Origin: Clostridium_AT stratigraminis
GTDB taxonomy: Bacteria; Bacillota; Clostridia; Clostridiales; Clostridiaceae
NCBI RefSeq assembly: GCF_045310675.1
Contig: NZ_JBJHZZ010000001.1
Location: forward strand, 1-64,000
DNA length: 64,000 nt
Direction: 5' to 3'
The notes beneath the pieces are model-generated. The model had not been told where the DNA came from and did not search any database. It saw only the letters and a program-made list of their open reading frames with translations. How positions within the stretch are numbered: the stretch's first letter is position 1; each line of letters opens with the position of its first letter. Shown here in pieces: positions 51,051 to 59,247 of this stretch. The position numbers and the translations under genes are program-made.

Positions 51051-52112
51051 TTGAGTAATAAAAAAGGAAGACTTGCTTGGTTAGATAAATATCTAACTTT
51101 GTGGATTTTTCTGGCTATGGCACTAGGAGTATTAATAGGATGGGTGTTCCCAGGTCTTTCAAATGTATTATCCTCACTTTCAATAGGTACTACATCTATT
51201 CCAATTGCTATAGGACTTATTGTAATGATGTATCCACCGCTTGCTAAGGTAAATTATAAAGAGTTAGGAAAGGTCTTTAGAAGTCCTAGGGTATTAACTT
51301 TGTCACTAGTACAGAATTGGATTATTGGACCAGTGCTAATGTTTACACTAGCTGTAGTATTTTTAAGAAATTACCCACATTTTATGGTAGGGCTTATACT
51401 TATAGGACTTGCAAGATGTATAGCTATGGTAATTGTATGGAATAGCTTGGCTGATGGTGATAATGAATATGCAGCTGCACTTGTTGCATTTAATTCAATA
51501 TTTCAAGTGGTATTCTACTCAATCTTTGCTTATATATTTATCACAGTATTACCAAGGTGGATTGGACTAGAAGGCATGGCAGTTCATGTTTCAATGGGGG
51601 AGGTTGCTTCTTCAGTAGCTATCTATCTTGGTATACCATTTATTGGTGGAATGCTAACGAGATTATTATTAGAACCAGCTAAGGGAACTGAATGGTATAC
51701 TAAAAAATTCATACCAAAGATAAGCCCACTAGCATTGATTGCATTATTATTTACTATAGTTATTATGTTTATGTTTAAAGGTAAATACATTATAGAACTA
51801 CCTATGGATGTTGTGAGAATTGCAATACCTCTTGTAATATATTTTATTATAATGTTTTCTGTTTCCTTCTTTATTAGCCATAAATCTGGAATTGACTATC
51901 CTAAAACAGTTAGTCTTTCATTTACGGCAGCTAGTAATAATTTTGAACTTGCAATAGCTGTTGCTGTAGCAGTCTTTGGAATTCAATCAAAGGAAGCTTT
52001 TACTGCAGTTATAGGTCCGCTAATTGAAGTACCAGTGATGATAGGACTGGTTAATGTAGCACTAGGTTGGGGAAGAAAATATTTTAATTACAAGAGAAAT
52101 ATAGAAAGTTAA
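51051..52112 (+). CDS. acr3: Arsenite efflux permease ACR3
   Basis: Inner-membrane As(III) exporter of 353 residues with about ten hydrophobic segments, in the bile/arsenite/riboflavin transporter superfamily. Typical ACR3 motifs are present: GLARCIAMVIVWNSLADGDNEYAAALVAFNS near 120 with the essential cysteine, and SFTAASNNFELAIAVAVAVFG near 287. Starts at TTG eight bases after AAAAGGAGGG, which belongs to the hairpin cassette. Last gene of the ars operon. Confidence 0.95.
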   Translation: MSNKKGRLAWLDKYLTLWIFLAMALGVLIGWVFPGLSNVLSSLSIGTTSIPIAIGLIVMMYPPLAKVNYKELGKVFRSPRVLTLSLVQNWIIGPVLMFTLAVVFLRNYPHFMVGLILIGLARCIAMVIVWNSLADGDNEYAAALVAFNSIFQVVFYSIFAYIFITVLPRWIGLEGMAVHVSMGEVASSVAIYLGIPFIGGMLTRLLLEPAKGTEWYTKKFIPKISPLALIALLFTIVIMFMFKGKYIIELPMDVVRIAIPLVIYFIIMFSVSFFISHKSGIDYPKTVSLSFTAASNNFELAIAVAVAVFGIQSKEAFTAVIGPLIEVPVMIGLVNVALGWGRKYFNYKRNIES

Positions 52113-52170
52113 AAATTTAAATAATTTCCAGTTTTTTTAGTGTAAAATAAAACATAAAATTTTAATATTG

Positions 52171-52208
52171 AGGTAAAATGATAAATTTAAATTATCATTT
52201 TACCTTTA
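52171..52208. terminator. Bidirectional terminator, acr3 / crcB
   Basis: Perfect 14-bp stem AGGTAAAATGATAA / TTATCATTTTACCT with a 7-base loop between convergent operons. Confidence 0.85.
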
Positions 52209-52212
52209 TTAT

Positions 52213-52572
52213 TTACTTTAGTAAAAAACCTATTTTTGTACCAATAATAAACCCTATTACTCCTAAAATCAAAGAAGTTAAAATATAAGTAAAGGCATTA
52301 AGTTTTTCCTTTTCATTAAAAAGGTTAAAACCTTCATACATAAAGGTTGAAAATGTGGTATAGCCACCTAAAAATCCATCTGCTAGAAGATGAGTTAAAT
52401 TAGCACTTACCCCAATTGAACTTACTATTCCAAGTATAAAGGCTCCGGTAATATTTATTATAAAGGTTCCCAAGGGAAACTTAGTTTTTGATTTTAAAGA
52501 AATTACCTTTCCAAGCTTGTATCTTACAATGCTTCCAAAGGCCCCGCCAATTCCAACAAGAAGGTAATCCAT
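52213..52572 (-). CDS. crcB: Fluoride channel subunit CrcB/Fluc
   Basis: Small membrane protein of 119 residues with four helices that forms half of a dual-topology fluoride channel. Motifs: GIGGAFGSIVRYKLG at the start, NITGAFILG near 40 with the channel Asn, and GGYTTFSTFMYEG near 73. The start is two bases after the stop of the other crcB, with its ribosome site inside that gene. Pairs of crcB genes encode heterodimeric channels. Confidence 0.94.
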   Translation of the reverse strand: MDYLLVGIGGAFGSIVRYKLGKVISLKSKTKFPLGTFIINITGAFILGIVSSIGVSANLTHLLADGFLGGYTTFSTFMYEGFNLFNEKEKLNAFTYILTSLILGVIGFIIGTKIGFLLK

Positions 52573-52573
52573 C

Positions 52574-53029
52574 TTATTCAGCCTCCTCCTCTAAATCAGC
52601 AGCAGTTTCTTCTGCAGTTACCCATTGATGCCATTTTGCATCTGCCTGCTTATAAGAAGCTATTCTTGCTGCGGCAGTACCCAAATATGCCGCACCAAGT
52701 CCTAAAATTATTGAAAGTAAAATATAACATGCAGCTGAAATAAAATATCCTCTGTTTATTAATAAAGCAGTTTCCTTGCACATTGTAGAAAAAGTAGTAT
52801 ATGCTCCAATAAAACCTGTACCTATTCCAAGCTTAATATCAGAATCAAATTCCTTTACAAGAAGGGCAGCAGTTAGAATAAATGCAAGTAGAAAGCTTCC
52901 TGTAATATTTATTATGAAAGTATTTAAAGGAAATGTTCCATTATAGTGATAGAGTTGTATATTTCTTATATAATATCTCAATATTGCTCCAAATAATCCG
53001 CCTAAACCTATAAAAATGTATTTACGCAT
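52574..53029 (-). CDS. crcB: Fluoride channel subunit CrcB/Fluc, long form
   Basis: Partner of the adjacent crcB, 151 residues. GLGGLFGAILRYYIR, NITGSFLLAF and GAYTTFSTMCKE motifs match the family. It carries a C-terminal extension of about 30 residues (ASYKQADAKWHQWV..., acidic end EEEAE) not needed for a normal channel of ~120 residues; its role is unknown. GGAGGAATA precedes the ATG. I looked for a fluoride riboswitch in the ~80 bases upstream and did not see one. Confidence 0.92.
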   Translation of the reverse strand: MRKYIFIGLGGLFGAILRYYIRNIQLYHYNGTFPLNTFIINITGSFLLAFILTAALLVKEFDSDIKLGIGTGFIGAYTTFSTMCKETALLINRGYFISAACYILLSIILGLGAAYLGTAAARIASYKQADAKWHQWVTAEETAADLEEEAE

Positions 53030-53109
53030 TATTCCTCCTAGTAATCTTTAACTTACATAAAAGTACAAACATTTCTGCTTATATTCCATTGTTATTTTTA
53101 TAAACTATA

Positions 53110-54429
53110 CTATCTCTTTTTGTTTCCCCATAATTTATTAAGCCTTTCTTTAATTCGCAGCTCTGTTCCATTTTCTGTAGGGCTGTAATAAACCTTATCC
53201 TTATGTGAGGTTGGGAGGTACTGCTGTTCTACAAAACCACCAAAGCTATGGGGGTAAAGATAATGCTGTCCCTTTTCCAAACGGTCAGCTCCCTTATAGT
53301 GAGCATCCATTAAATAAGGAGGAATACCTGAATCCCTATTTTTGCGAACATCTTCAAGTGCATTATCTATGGCAAAGTATGAGGCATTAGATTTAGGCGC
53401 ACAGGCCACATAAATGGCTGCTTGAGAAAGATTAATTCTGCATTCAGGCATTCCAATTACTTGAGCTGCAGTCATAGCACTTGTGGCTACAACTAGAGCC
53501 ATAGGGTCTGCATTTCCAATATCTTCTGATGCACAGATTACAATTCTTCTGGCAATAAATATGGGATCCTCACCGCTATCCAGCATTTTAGCCAAATAAA
53601 ATACAACTGCATCTGGGTCACTGCCTCTCATAGATTTAATGAAGGCGCTAATAGTATCATAATGATTATCTCCATTTTTATCGTAGAGGGTCATTTTTCT
53701 CTGAATACATTCTTTAGCATCCTCTACAGTAATAATGATTTTATTATCTGCTCTTTTAGAGGTCTTAGCGGCCATTTCTAAGGCATTTAAGGCCTTTCTT
53801 ATATCTCCATTGCTGTGAACTGCAAAATACTTAAGAACTTCATCTTCTAGAGAAATTGATAAATCACCTAGACCCTTAGGATTCTTCAGTGCATTCTTAA
53901 GAGCCTTAATTACATCCTCGTCTGTTAGAGCCTTTAGATGAAAGATCATTGAGCGAGAAAGTAAAGCATTGTTTACCTCAAAATAAGGATTCTCAGTTGT
54001 TGCACCAATTAGGGTTATAATTCCCTTTTCAACCCATGGAAGAAGAGAATCCTGTTGAGATTTGTTAAAGCGGTGCACCTCGTCTAAAAAAAGTATTGTT
54101 TTTATGCTATAGAGTTTTAGATTGCTTTCTGCTTCCTGTACTATTTTTCGTACATCAGCTGTACCTGCTGATACGGCACTTAACTCTACAAAATTGGCTT
54201 TTGTTTTATTTGCTATTATCCTTGCAAGAGTTGTTTTGCCAACTCCTGGAGGTCCATAAAATATAGCTGAAGATATATTATCTGTCGTTATTGCTCTATA
54301 TAGCATTTTATCTTTTGAAAGTAAATGCTCCTGTCCAATAAAATCCTCTAAGGTTTCTGGTCTAACTCTTTCTGCAAGTGGTTTCAGCTTAAAGTTATTT
54401 TTTTCATTTGCTATATCAAATAAATCCAT
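53110..54429 (-). CDS. rarA: Replication-associated recombination AAA+ ATPase RarA
   Basis: Cytoplasmic AAA+ protein of 439 residues (RarA/MgsA/WRNIP1 family) acting at stalled replication forks. RPETLEDFIGQEHLL near 25, Walker A GPPGVGKTT near 59, Walker B LFLDEVHRF near 113, sensor 1 IGATTENP near 142, and the C-terminal tetramerisation part with SMRGSDPDAVVFYLA and LYPHSFGG. It lies upstream of the crcB pair on the same strand; cotranscription is possible. Confidence 0.95.
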   Translation of the reverse strand: MDLFDIANEKNNFKLKPLAERVRPETLEDFIGQEHLLSKDKMLYRAITTDNISSAIFYGPPGVGKTTLARIIANKTKANFVELSAVSAGTADVRKIVQEAESNLKLYSIKTILFLDEVHRFNKSQQDSLLPWVEKGIITLIGATTENPYFEVNNALLSRSMIFHLKALTDEDVIKALKNALKNPKGLGDLSISLEDEVLKYFAVHSNGDIRKALNALEMAAKTSKRADNKIIITVEDAKECIQRKMTLYDKNGDNHYDTISAFIKSMRGSDPDAVVFYLAKMLDSGEDPIFIARRIVICASEDIGNADPMALVVATSAMTAAQVIGMPECRINLSQAAIYVACAPKSNASYFAIDNALEDVRKNRDSGIPPYLMDAHYKGADRLEKGQHYLYPHSFGGFVEQQYLPTSHKDKVYYSPTENGTELRIKERLNKLWGNKKR

Positions 54430-54689
54430 TTTTCCACTTCCTGTTTTAATGAAATATATTAAATTATGAGAAGACTAAATTTATGTAAATTACAATATCT
54501 GTAGAAATATGCTGATTTCATCATAATATTTATCTATATATTATAGCATATTAATATTTACAAAGTGTATTCAGTAAATCTTTCAAGTTTTAGTGAAACA
54601 CATATTTTTCACATAATTTATCTAAAATGTTTCGTTAATTTTATGCTAGAATATAATTAATTTAAAACAGCTTTATTGAGGTGATAGGT

Positions 54690-55370
54690 ATGTCACGAAA
54701 AATCTATCTTGTGGAAGATGAGAAAAGTTTAAATATTCTGCTGGAAAAATATTTGCAAAAGGAAGGCTATGAAGTAACTACCTTTGCAAACGGAAATTCC
54801 GCAATTGAAAAGATAAAATATTTGCCAGATTTATGGGTATTAGATATAATGCTGCCTGATACTGATGGCTACGAAATAATTAAGTCAATTAAACAGTATA
54901 ACAAAAATACTCCTGTCATATTTATGTCTGCTAAAAATGAGGAGCTTGACAGAGTGGTGGGATTAGAACTTGGCAGTGATGATTACCTGTCAAAGCCGTT
55001 TTTGCCTAGAGAATTGGTTATTAGAGTTAATAAATTAATGGAAAGAATATATGGTAAGGTAAATGAAGAAGCTGTAGATATTCTTCTAAGTATAGGAGAC
55101 TATAGAATAAGTAAGAATCAGAGAACTGTTTTACTAGGAAATGAAGAAATACAATTGACGAATAAGGAATTTGAATTATTAAATTATTTTGTGGTGAATA
55201 AAAATACTGTAGTTTCCAGAGAGCAGATTCTAGTGAATGTATGGGGAGACGACTATTTTGGCTCAGACAGAGTGGTGGATGATACAATAAGAAGACTTAG
55301 AAAAAAAGTAGATAGATTAAACTTTGAAACAGTATATGGCTACGGTTATAAATTGGTGGTAAAACTATGA
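54690..55370 (+). CDS. OmpR-family response regulator
   Basis: Regulator of 226 residues. Receiver domain with VEDEKSL, phospho-acceptor Asp in WVLDIMLPD (about 50) and Lys in YLSKPFLP; C-terminal winged helix (about 130-226) ending TVYGYGYKLVVKL. GAGGTGAT supports ATG 54690 over GTG 54681. Overlaps the kinase start by four bases. Not closely similar to the regulator at 33.6 kb. The tandem TTCACAT repeats before the macA gene are its likely operator. Confidence 0.93.
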   Translation: MSRKIYLVEDEKSLNILLEKYLQKEGYEVTTFANGNSAIEKIKYLPDLWVLDIMLPDTDGYEIIKSIKQYNKNTPVIFMSAKNEELDRVVGLELGSDDYLSKPFLPRELVIRVNKLMERIYGKVNEEAVDILLSIGDYRISKNQRTVLLGNEEIQLTNKEFELLNYFVVNKNTVVSREQILVNVWGDDYFGSDRVVDDTIRRLRKKVDRLNFETVYGYGYKLVVKL

Positions 55371-56761
55371 GAAAACTAAAGTTTAAATCCTTAACTATGA
55401 GAATATGGACTACCTTTACTGCTATAATTCTTGTAATAATATGTAGTATTTCACTATTATATTTATTTGCATTTAGAAGAATGAGCGATATTGCTAAGGC
55501 TCAAGATTTAAAGGTTGCTCATGATATATTATTAAAAAGCAATAATTTTAATCAGCCAACTAGATTTGATGAGTTAAAGAATTTGCGCGGAAGCGATAGT
55601 TTTATTGTGAAAATGGACAGCAGCAAACAAATTCAGATTAATGATATTAATAATAAAATGAATGTGCCTCATGATCAGGGTAATAATCCACCTCCTGGAT
55701 TTCATGGCAATGACAATGCTGCAAGGAACTGGATGGCAAGCTTTATAAAAGAAGATAATATTTATGAAAAACAGTTTAAAGCTGATTATAATGGTATGAA
55801 TTTTATCTTTATCATAAGCTCAATAGATAGCAGCAGTGCTACAAAATCCTATTTGGTTACTTATATGCCAAATCTTCAAGACAATAGTTTATTATATTCA
55901 ATGCTTGTTATTGGAATAGTATTTATTGCCATTGGGTTTCTAACAGCAAAACTTGTAGCTAATTATATTTCAAAGCCCCTTAAGGAACTAGAGGAATATA
56001 CAGTCAAGATAGCTCATAAGGACTGGAAAGAATCTATAAAATTAAAAAATGAAGATGAAATTGGCAGGCTTGCAGAGTCTATGAATCGTATGCAAAGGGA
56101 ATTAAGTCATGCAGATGAAGAAGAAAAAATGTTTCTCCAAAGCATATCCCATGATTTAAAGACCCCTGTTATGGTTATTATGAGTCATGCAGATGCAATT
56201 ATAGATGGCGTGTATATTGATTCAGTAGAAAAAACTGCAGAAATTATAAGGGATGAAGCTATAAGCTTAGAGAAGAAAATTAAACAGCTTTTGTATTTAA
56301 ATACCTTAGATTATGTTTTGGGAAATAATACTGAAAGCAATGAAATTGAGTTACATGATTTTTTACTTCATATTATTAACAGGTTTGAATTAGTAAACAG
56401 TAATATAGAATGGAATCTTAATTTAGAGAATTTAAGTATTAATGGATATGAAGAAAAGCTTCAGGTTGCCATTGAAAACATACTGGATAATGCTCTTAGA
56501 TATGCAAAGGAGAAGATCTGCATAACATTAAAAAGAGAGGGTGCTTTTGCTGTTTTAGAAATATTTAATGATGGTCCTAATATTAATGAAGAGCGTTTAG
56601 TTCACATTTTTAATAATCTATATAAGGACAAAACTGGAAACTTCGGCCTTGGGCTTGCAATTTCTAAAAAGATTATAGACTTTTATAGGGGTGAAATAAC
56701 AGCTGTAAATAGAGAAAATGGTGTAAGCTTCATAATTAAGTATCCGATGGAAGCCATATGA
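55367..56761 (+). CDS. Sensor histidine kinase
   Basis: Membrane kinase of 464 residues. Helix about 12-34, extracellular sensor region about 35-170 including a Pro/Gly/Asn stretch, second helix about 175-197, HAMP about 198-250, phospho-acceptor His in QSISHDLKTPVM near 264, and ATPase motifs AIENILDNALRYAK, NDGPNI and FGLGLAISKKI. Context (upstream of MacA/MacB-type genes) resembles antimicrobial-compound sensing systems; that role is inference. Confidence 0.93.
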   Translation: MRKLKFKSLTMRIWTTFTAIILVIICSISLLYLFAFRRMSDIAKAQDLKVAHDILLKSNNFNQPTRFDELKNLRGSDSFIVKMDSSKQIQINDINNKMNVPHDQGNNPPPGFHGNDNAARNWMASFIKEDNIYEKQFKADYNGMNFIFIISSIDSSSATKSYLVTYMPNLQDNSLLYSMLVIGIVFIAIGFLTAKLVANYISKPLKELEEYTVKIAHKDWKESIKLKNEDEIGRLAESMNRMQRELSHADEEEKMFLQSISHDLKTPVMVIMSHADAIIDGVYIDSVEKTAEIIRDEAISLEKKIKQLLYLNTLDYVLGNNTESNEIELHDFLLHIINRFELVNSNIEWNLNLENLSINGYEEKLQVAIENILDNALRYAKEKICITLKREGAFAVLEIFNDGPNINEERLVHIFNNLYKDKTGNFGLGLAISKKIIDFYRGEITAVNRENGVSFIIKYPMEAI

Positions 56762-56786
56762 CTTATAAAATAAGTCATATGGCTTC
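56750..56786 (+). terminator. Perfect 17-bp palindromic terminator
   Basis: Arms 56750-56766 and 56770-56786 are perfectly complementary with an AAA loop, overlapping the kinase stop, followed by TACTTATTTT. The ACTTAT/ATAAGTCATATGG core recurs at 59159-59197. Confidence 0.7.
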
Positions 56787-56840
56787 TACTTATTTTAACA
56801 TATTATACAAGAAGTAAGTCATAAGCCAATGGATGCCACT

Positions 56841-56873
56841 TTCACATAATGTTCACATTAGTTTTTGATAATA
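56841..56873 (+). promoter_or_regulatory. Response-regulator operator and promoter of macA
   Basis: Direct 11-base repeats TTCACATAATG (56841-56851) and TTCACATTAGT (56852-56862), then five bases to GATAAT (56868-56873). Same geometry as the promoter at 35.72 kb with a related sequence. A single TTCACATAATT also lies upstream of the regulator gene at 54608-54618. Confidence 0.55.
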
Positions 56874-56932
56874 GTGCAACAATTAAAAATTATAATTCTT
56901 TATATGGATATAAGATGAAATTTAACGGACAC

Positions 56933-56992
56933 TTTGCCGGTGGCAGTGGGCTAGTAATTTCAAACCGCTCAGTCGTGACCACTAAGAGGAGG
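56933..56992 (+). repeat. SD-terminated hairpin cassette, copy 6 (decayed)
   Basis: Remnant with a GGACACTTTGCCGG piece of hairpin 1, a weak AGTGG/CCGCT stem, and the tail CTCAGTCGTGACCACTAAGAGGAGG, nearly identical to the copZ-type tail. It supplies the macA ribosome site. Confidence 0.6.
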
Positions 56993-57000
56993 AATTTATA

Positions 57001-58215
57001 ATGAAGAGTACATTAATTAAGGCCGTTATAGCAGGAATAATTGTTGTTGGTGTTGCATTTGGAGGTTTCTATGGATATAAGACCCTAGCTAACAAACCGG
57101 CTTCTACGGTAGTTAGTCAGTATTATTCAGTAGCTGCAAGAAAAATGAATCTGCAAGTTACTATTCAAGGTACAGGTGCAGCCTATGCTGCTGGAACTAA
57201 GGATGTAGCTCCAAATAATAATGGAACTTTAAAGAGTCTTACAGTTAAAGTAGGTGATACTGTTACTGCAGGGCAAAAGCTTTATACTGCTGATAGTGAT
57301 GACTTAAGAAAAGCAGTTACTAGTGCACAAAATAATTTAACTAAGCAGAAGCTAACCTTAACAACTGATGAAAGTGCTGAAAAAGTAGATGATAACAAGG
57401 TTGCAATGGATAAAATATCTGTAAGTGATGCACAGTCTCAACTAAATGATGCATATAGCCAATTAAATAAAATGACTGTCACTGCTCCAATTGGCGGAGT
57501 AGTGACTGCAGTAAATAATATTAACGGAGATAGCGTGTCACAAGGAAAGAGTGTACTTACTATAGTTAATATGAGTTCTATGAAGGTTAAGGTTGCTGTT
57601 GACGAACTTGATATAGGAAAAGTAAAGGTAGGACAGGCAGCAACAATTAAATTTGATGCTATTAAAGATAAATCCTTTGAGGGAACAGTGGAATCAATTG
57701 CTCAGACGGGTACTCCATCAAATAATGTTACAACCTATGATGTGGTGGCAGCCATTAAAAATCCTGCAGGAATAAAGCTTGGTATGAATGCAAATGTTAC
57801 TATTTCAGTTGAAAGTAAAGATAATGCGCTAGTAATACCTGCAGATGCCTTAGTTGAAAATAATGGGCAAAAATTTGTTAGGTTAGTAAGCAATAACAGC
57901 TCAGCAGCTGTAACCAACGGTAATGCAAATTCACAAAATAGTCAAAGCAGTAATTTAACTTCAATAAAGACTGGACTTGAAACTGAAAACTATATAGAAG
58001 TAACTGATGGATTAAAAGATGGAGATAAGGTTCAAATAAAATTAATACAAGCAAGTACTTCAAATAGCAATAATAAAGGCAATGCGGTTGGAGGTTTCGG
58101 AGGAGACATGGGTGATTTTGGGGGACCTCAAGGCGGAAATGGCGGTCCAATGCCTCAAGGCAGCAATGGGGGTAACGGAACACAGGGCAGCAATAGCAGC
58201 GGTGCTAAAAATTAA
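57001..58215 (+). CDS. MacA-like efflux adaptor (HlyD/RND adaptor family)
   Basis: Membrane-fusion protein of 404 residues: N-terminal helix about 8-27, split biotinyl-lipoyl domain (GTLKSLTVKVGDTVTAGQKL near 77 and MTVTAPIGGVVTAVNNINGDSV near 157), a short coiled-coil hairpin between, a beta-barrel, and a distal domain. The last ~45 residues are a Gly/Asn/Gln-rich tail. It would work with a MacB-type ABC transporter, but the adjacent copy is broken. A second adaptor of the same type begins at 63637. Confidence 0.9.
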   Translation: MKSTLIKAVIAGIIVVGVAFGGFYGYKTLANKPASTVVSQYYSVAARKMNLQVTIQGTGAAYAAGTKDVAPNNNGTLKSLTVKVGDTVTAGQKLYTADSDDLRKAVTSAQNNLTKQKLTLTTDESAEKVDDNKVAMDKISVSDAQSQLNDAYSQLNKMTVTAPIGGVVTAVNNINGDSVSQGKSVLTIVNMSSMKVKVAVDELDIGKVKVGQAATIKFDAIKDKSFEGTVESIAQTGTPSNNVTTYDVVAAIKNPAGIKLGMNANVTISVESKDNALVIPADALVENNGQKFVRLVSNNSSAAVTNGNANSQNSQSSNLTSIKTGLETENYIEVTDGLKDGDKVQIKLIQASTSNSNNKGNAVGGFGGDMGDFGGPQGGNGGPMPQGSNGGNGTQGSNSSGAKN

Positions 58216-58234
58216 GGTGTTTGGAGGTGTGGAT

Positions 58235-58741
58235 ATGGAGGATGGTTTTATTAATAAAGATATTATTACCATGACTAATATTGAGAAAGTATATAAAATG
58301 GGAAGCAGTACCTATAAAGCATTAGATGGTGTTACCTTAAACATTAGTAAAGGAGAGTATGCAGCTATTGTAGGGCCCTCTGGTGCTGGGAAGTCAACTC
58401 TTATGAATATAATTGGCTGCTTGGATAAACCTACAAATGGGGAATATATTTTAGATGGATTAAATACAAACTGCAGTGATAATAAACTAGCAGAAATAAG
58501 AAATAAAAAAATTGGTTTTATATTTCAAAATTATAATCTGCTCCCAAAACTTAATGTTTTTCAAAATATTGAACTGCCGCTATTATATTTAGGCTACTCT
58601 AGCAGCAAGATAAAGGAAAAGGTATTAAGGGCCATTGAAAAAGTAGATCTTGAATCACATATAAAGCATAAGCCTTCAGAGCTGACAGCACTACAAACAC
58701 CAGAAGTTACTATAGAGTTATGGATCAAACTAGTATATTAG
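58235..58741 (+). pseudogene. Truncated MacB-type ABC ATPase
   Basis: N-terminal part of a lipoprotein/macrolide-type ABC ATPase: MTNIEKVYKMG start, Walker A GPSGAGKST, Q-loop FIFQNYNLLPKLN, then KPSEL, where the signature LSGGQ should follow. From about 58681 the sequence switches to the end of a MacB permease read out of frame and stops at 58741. Signature, Walker B and H-loop are missing, so the product cannot hydrolyse ATP. GGAGGTG precedes ATG 58235. The deletion joins the two genes. Confidence 0.88.
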
Positions 58742-59151
58742 ACACAGCAACGTCAACAACTCAGAGCATGACTTCCATGCTAGCTGGAATTGCAGCAATT
58801 TCACTAATTGTAGGTGGTATAGGCATAATGAATATTATGCTTGTTTCAGTAGTGGAAAGAACTAGAGAGATAGGAACAAGAAAAGCAATTGGAGCAAAGC
58901 GAAGAAATATACTTTTGCAATTTTTAATTGAAGCAGCAAGTGTAAGTGGACTTGGTGGGATAATAGGAGTTTTATTTGGATATTTAGGTTCCTATGTAGG
59001 ACAGCGATTTTTTAATACAACAATATTGATTTCAGGCAATATAGTAATAGTTGCATTTTTATTCTCTGTAATAGTAGGGGTAATATTTGGAATATATCCC
59101 TCTAATAAGGCTTCGAAGCTAAATCCCATAGATGCGTTAAGATTTGAATAA
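58681..59151 (+). pseudogene. 3' fragment of a MacB-type ABC permease
   Basis: C-terminal portion of an FtsX/MacB permease: SYYRVMDQTSILDTATSTTQ, then MLAGIAAISLIVGGIGIMNIMLVSVVERTREIGTRKAIGAK and two further membrane segments ending PIDALRFE. The N-terminal helix and most of the periplasmic domain are absent. An ATG at 58720 is in frame but has no ribosome site. About 0.3 kb of ATPase and at least 0.6 kb of permease appear to have been lost. Confidence 0.88.
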
Positions 59152-59158
59152 TACTAGC

Positions 59159-59205
59159 AGCATCCATATAACTTATTACATAAGTCATATGGATGCTACT
59201 TAATT
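59159..59205 (+). terminator. Terminator after the MacB remnant
   Basis: AGCATCCATATAACTTAT pairs with ATAAGTCATATGGATGCT with one mismatch, followed by an AT-rich tail. Related to the palindrome at 56750-56786. Confidence 0.75.
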
Positions 59206-59247
59206 ATAAATAAATTGGGAATAATATCAATGAGGTGGTGTGTTAGT

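Noticed and set aside
52980..53109. Fluoride riboswitch upstream of the crcB pair
   Set aside because: The conserved pseudoknot sequences of the crcB motif were not found in the short interval to rarA.
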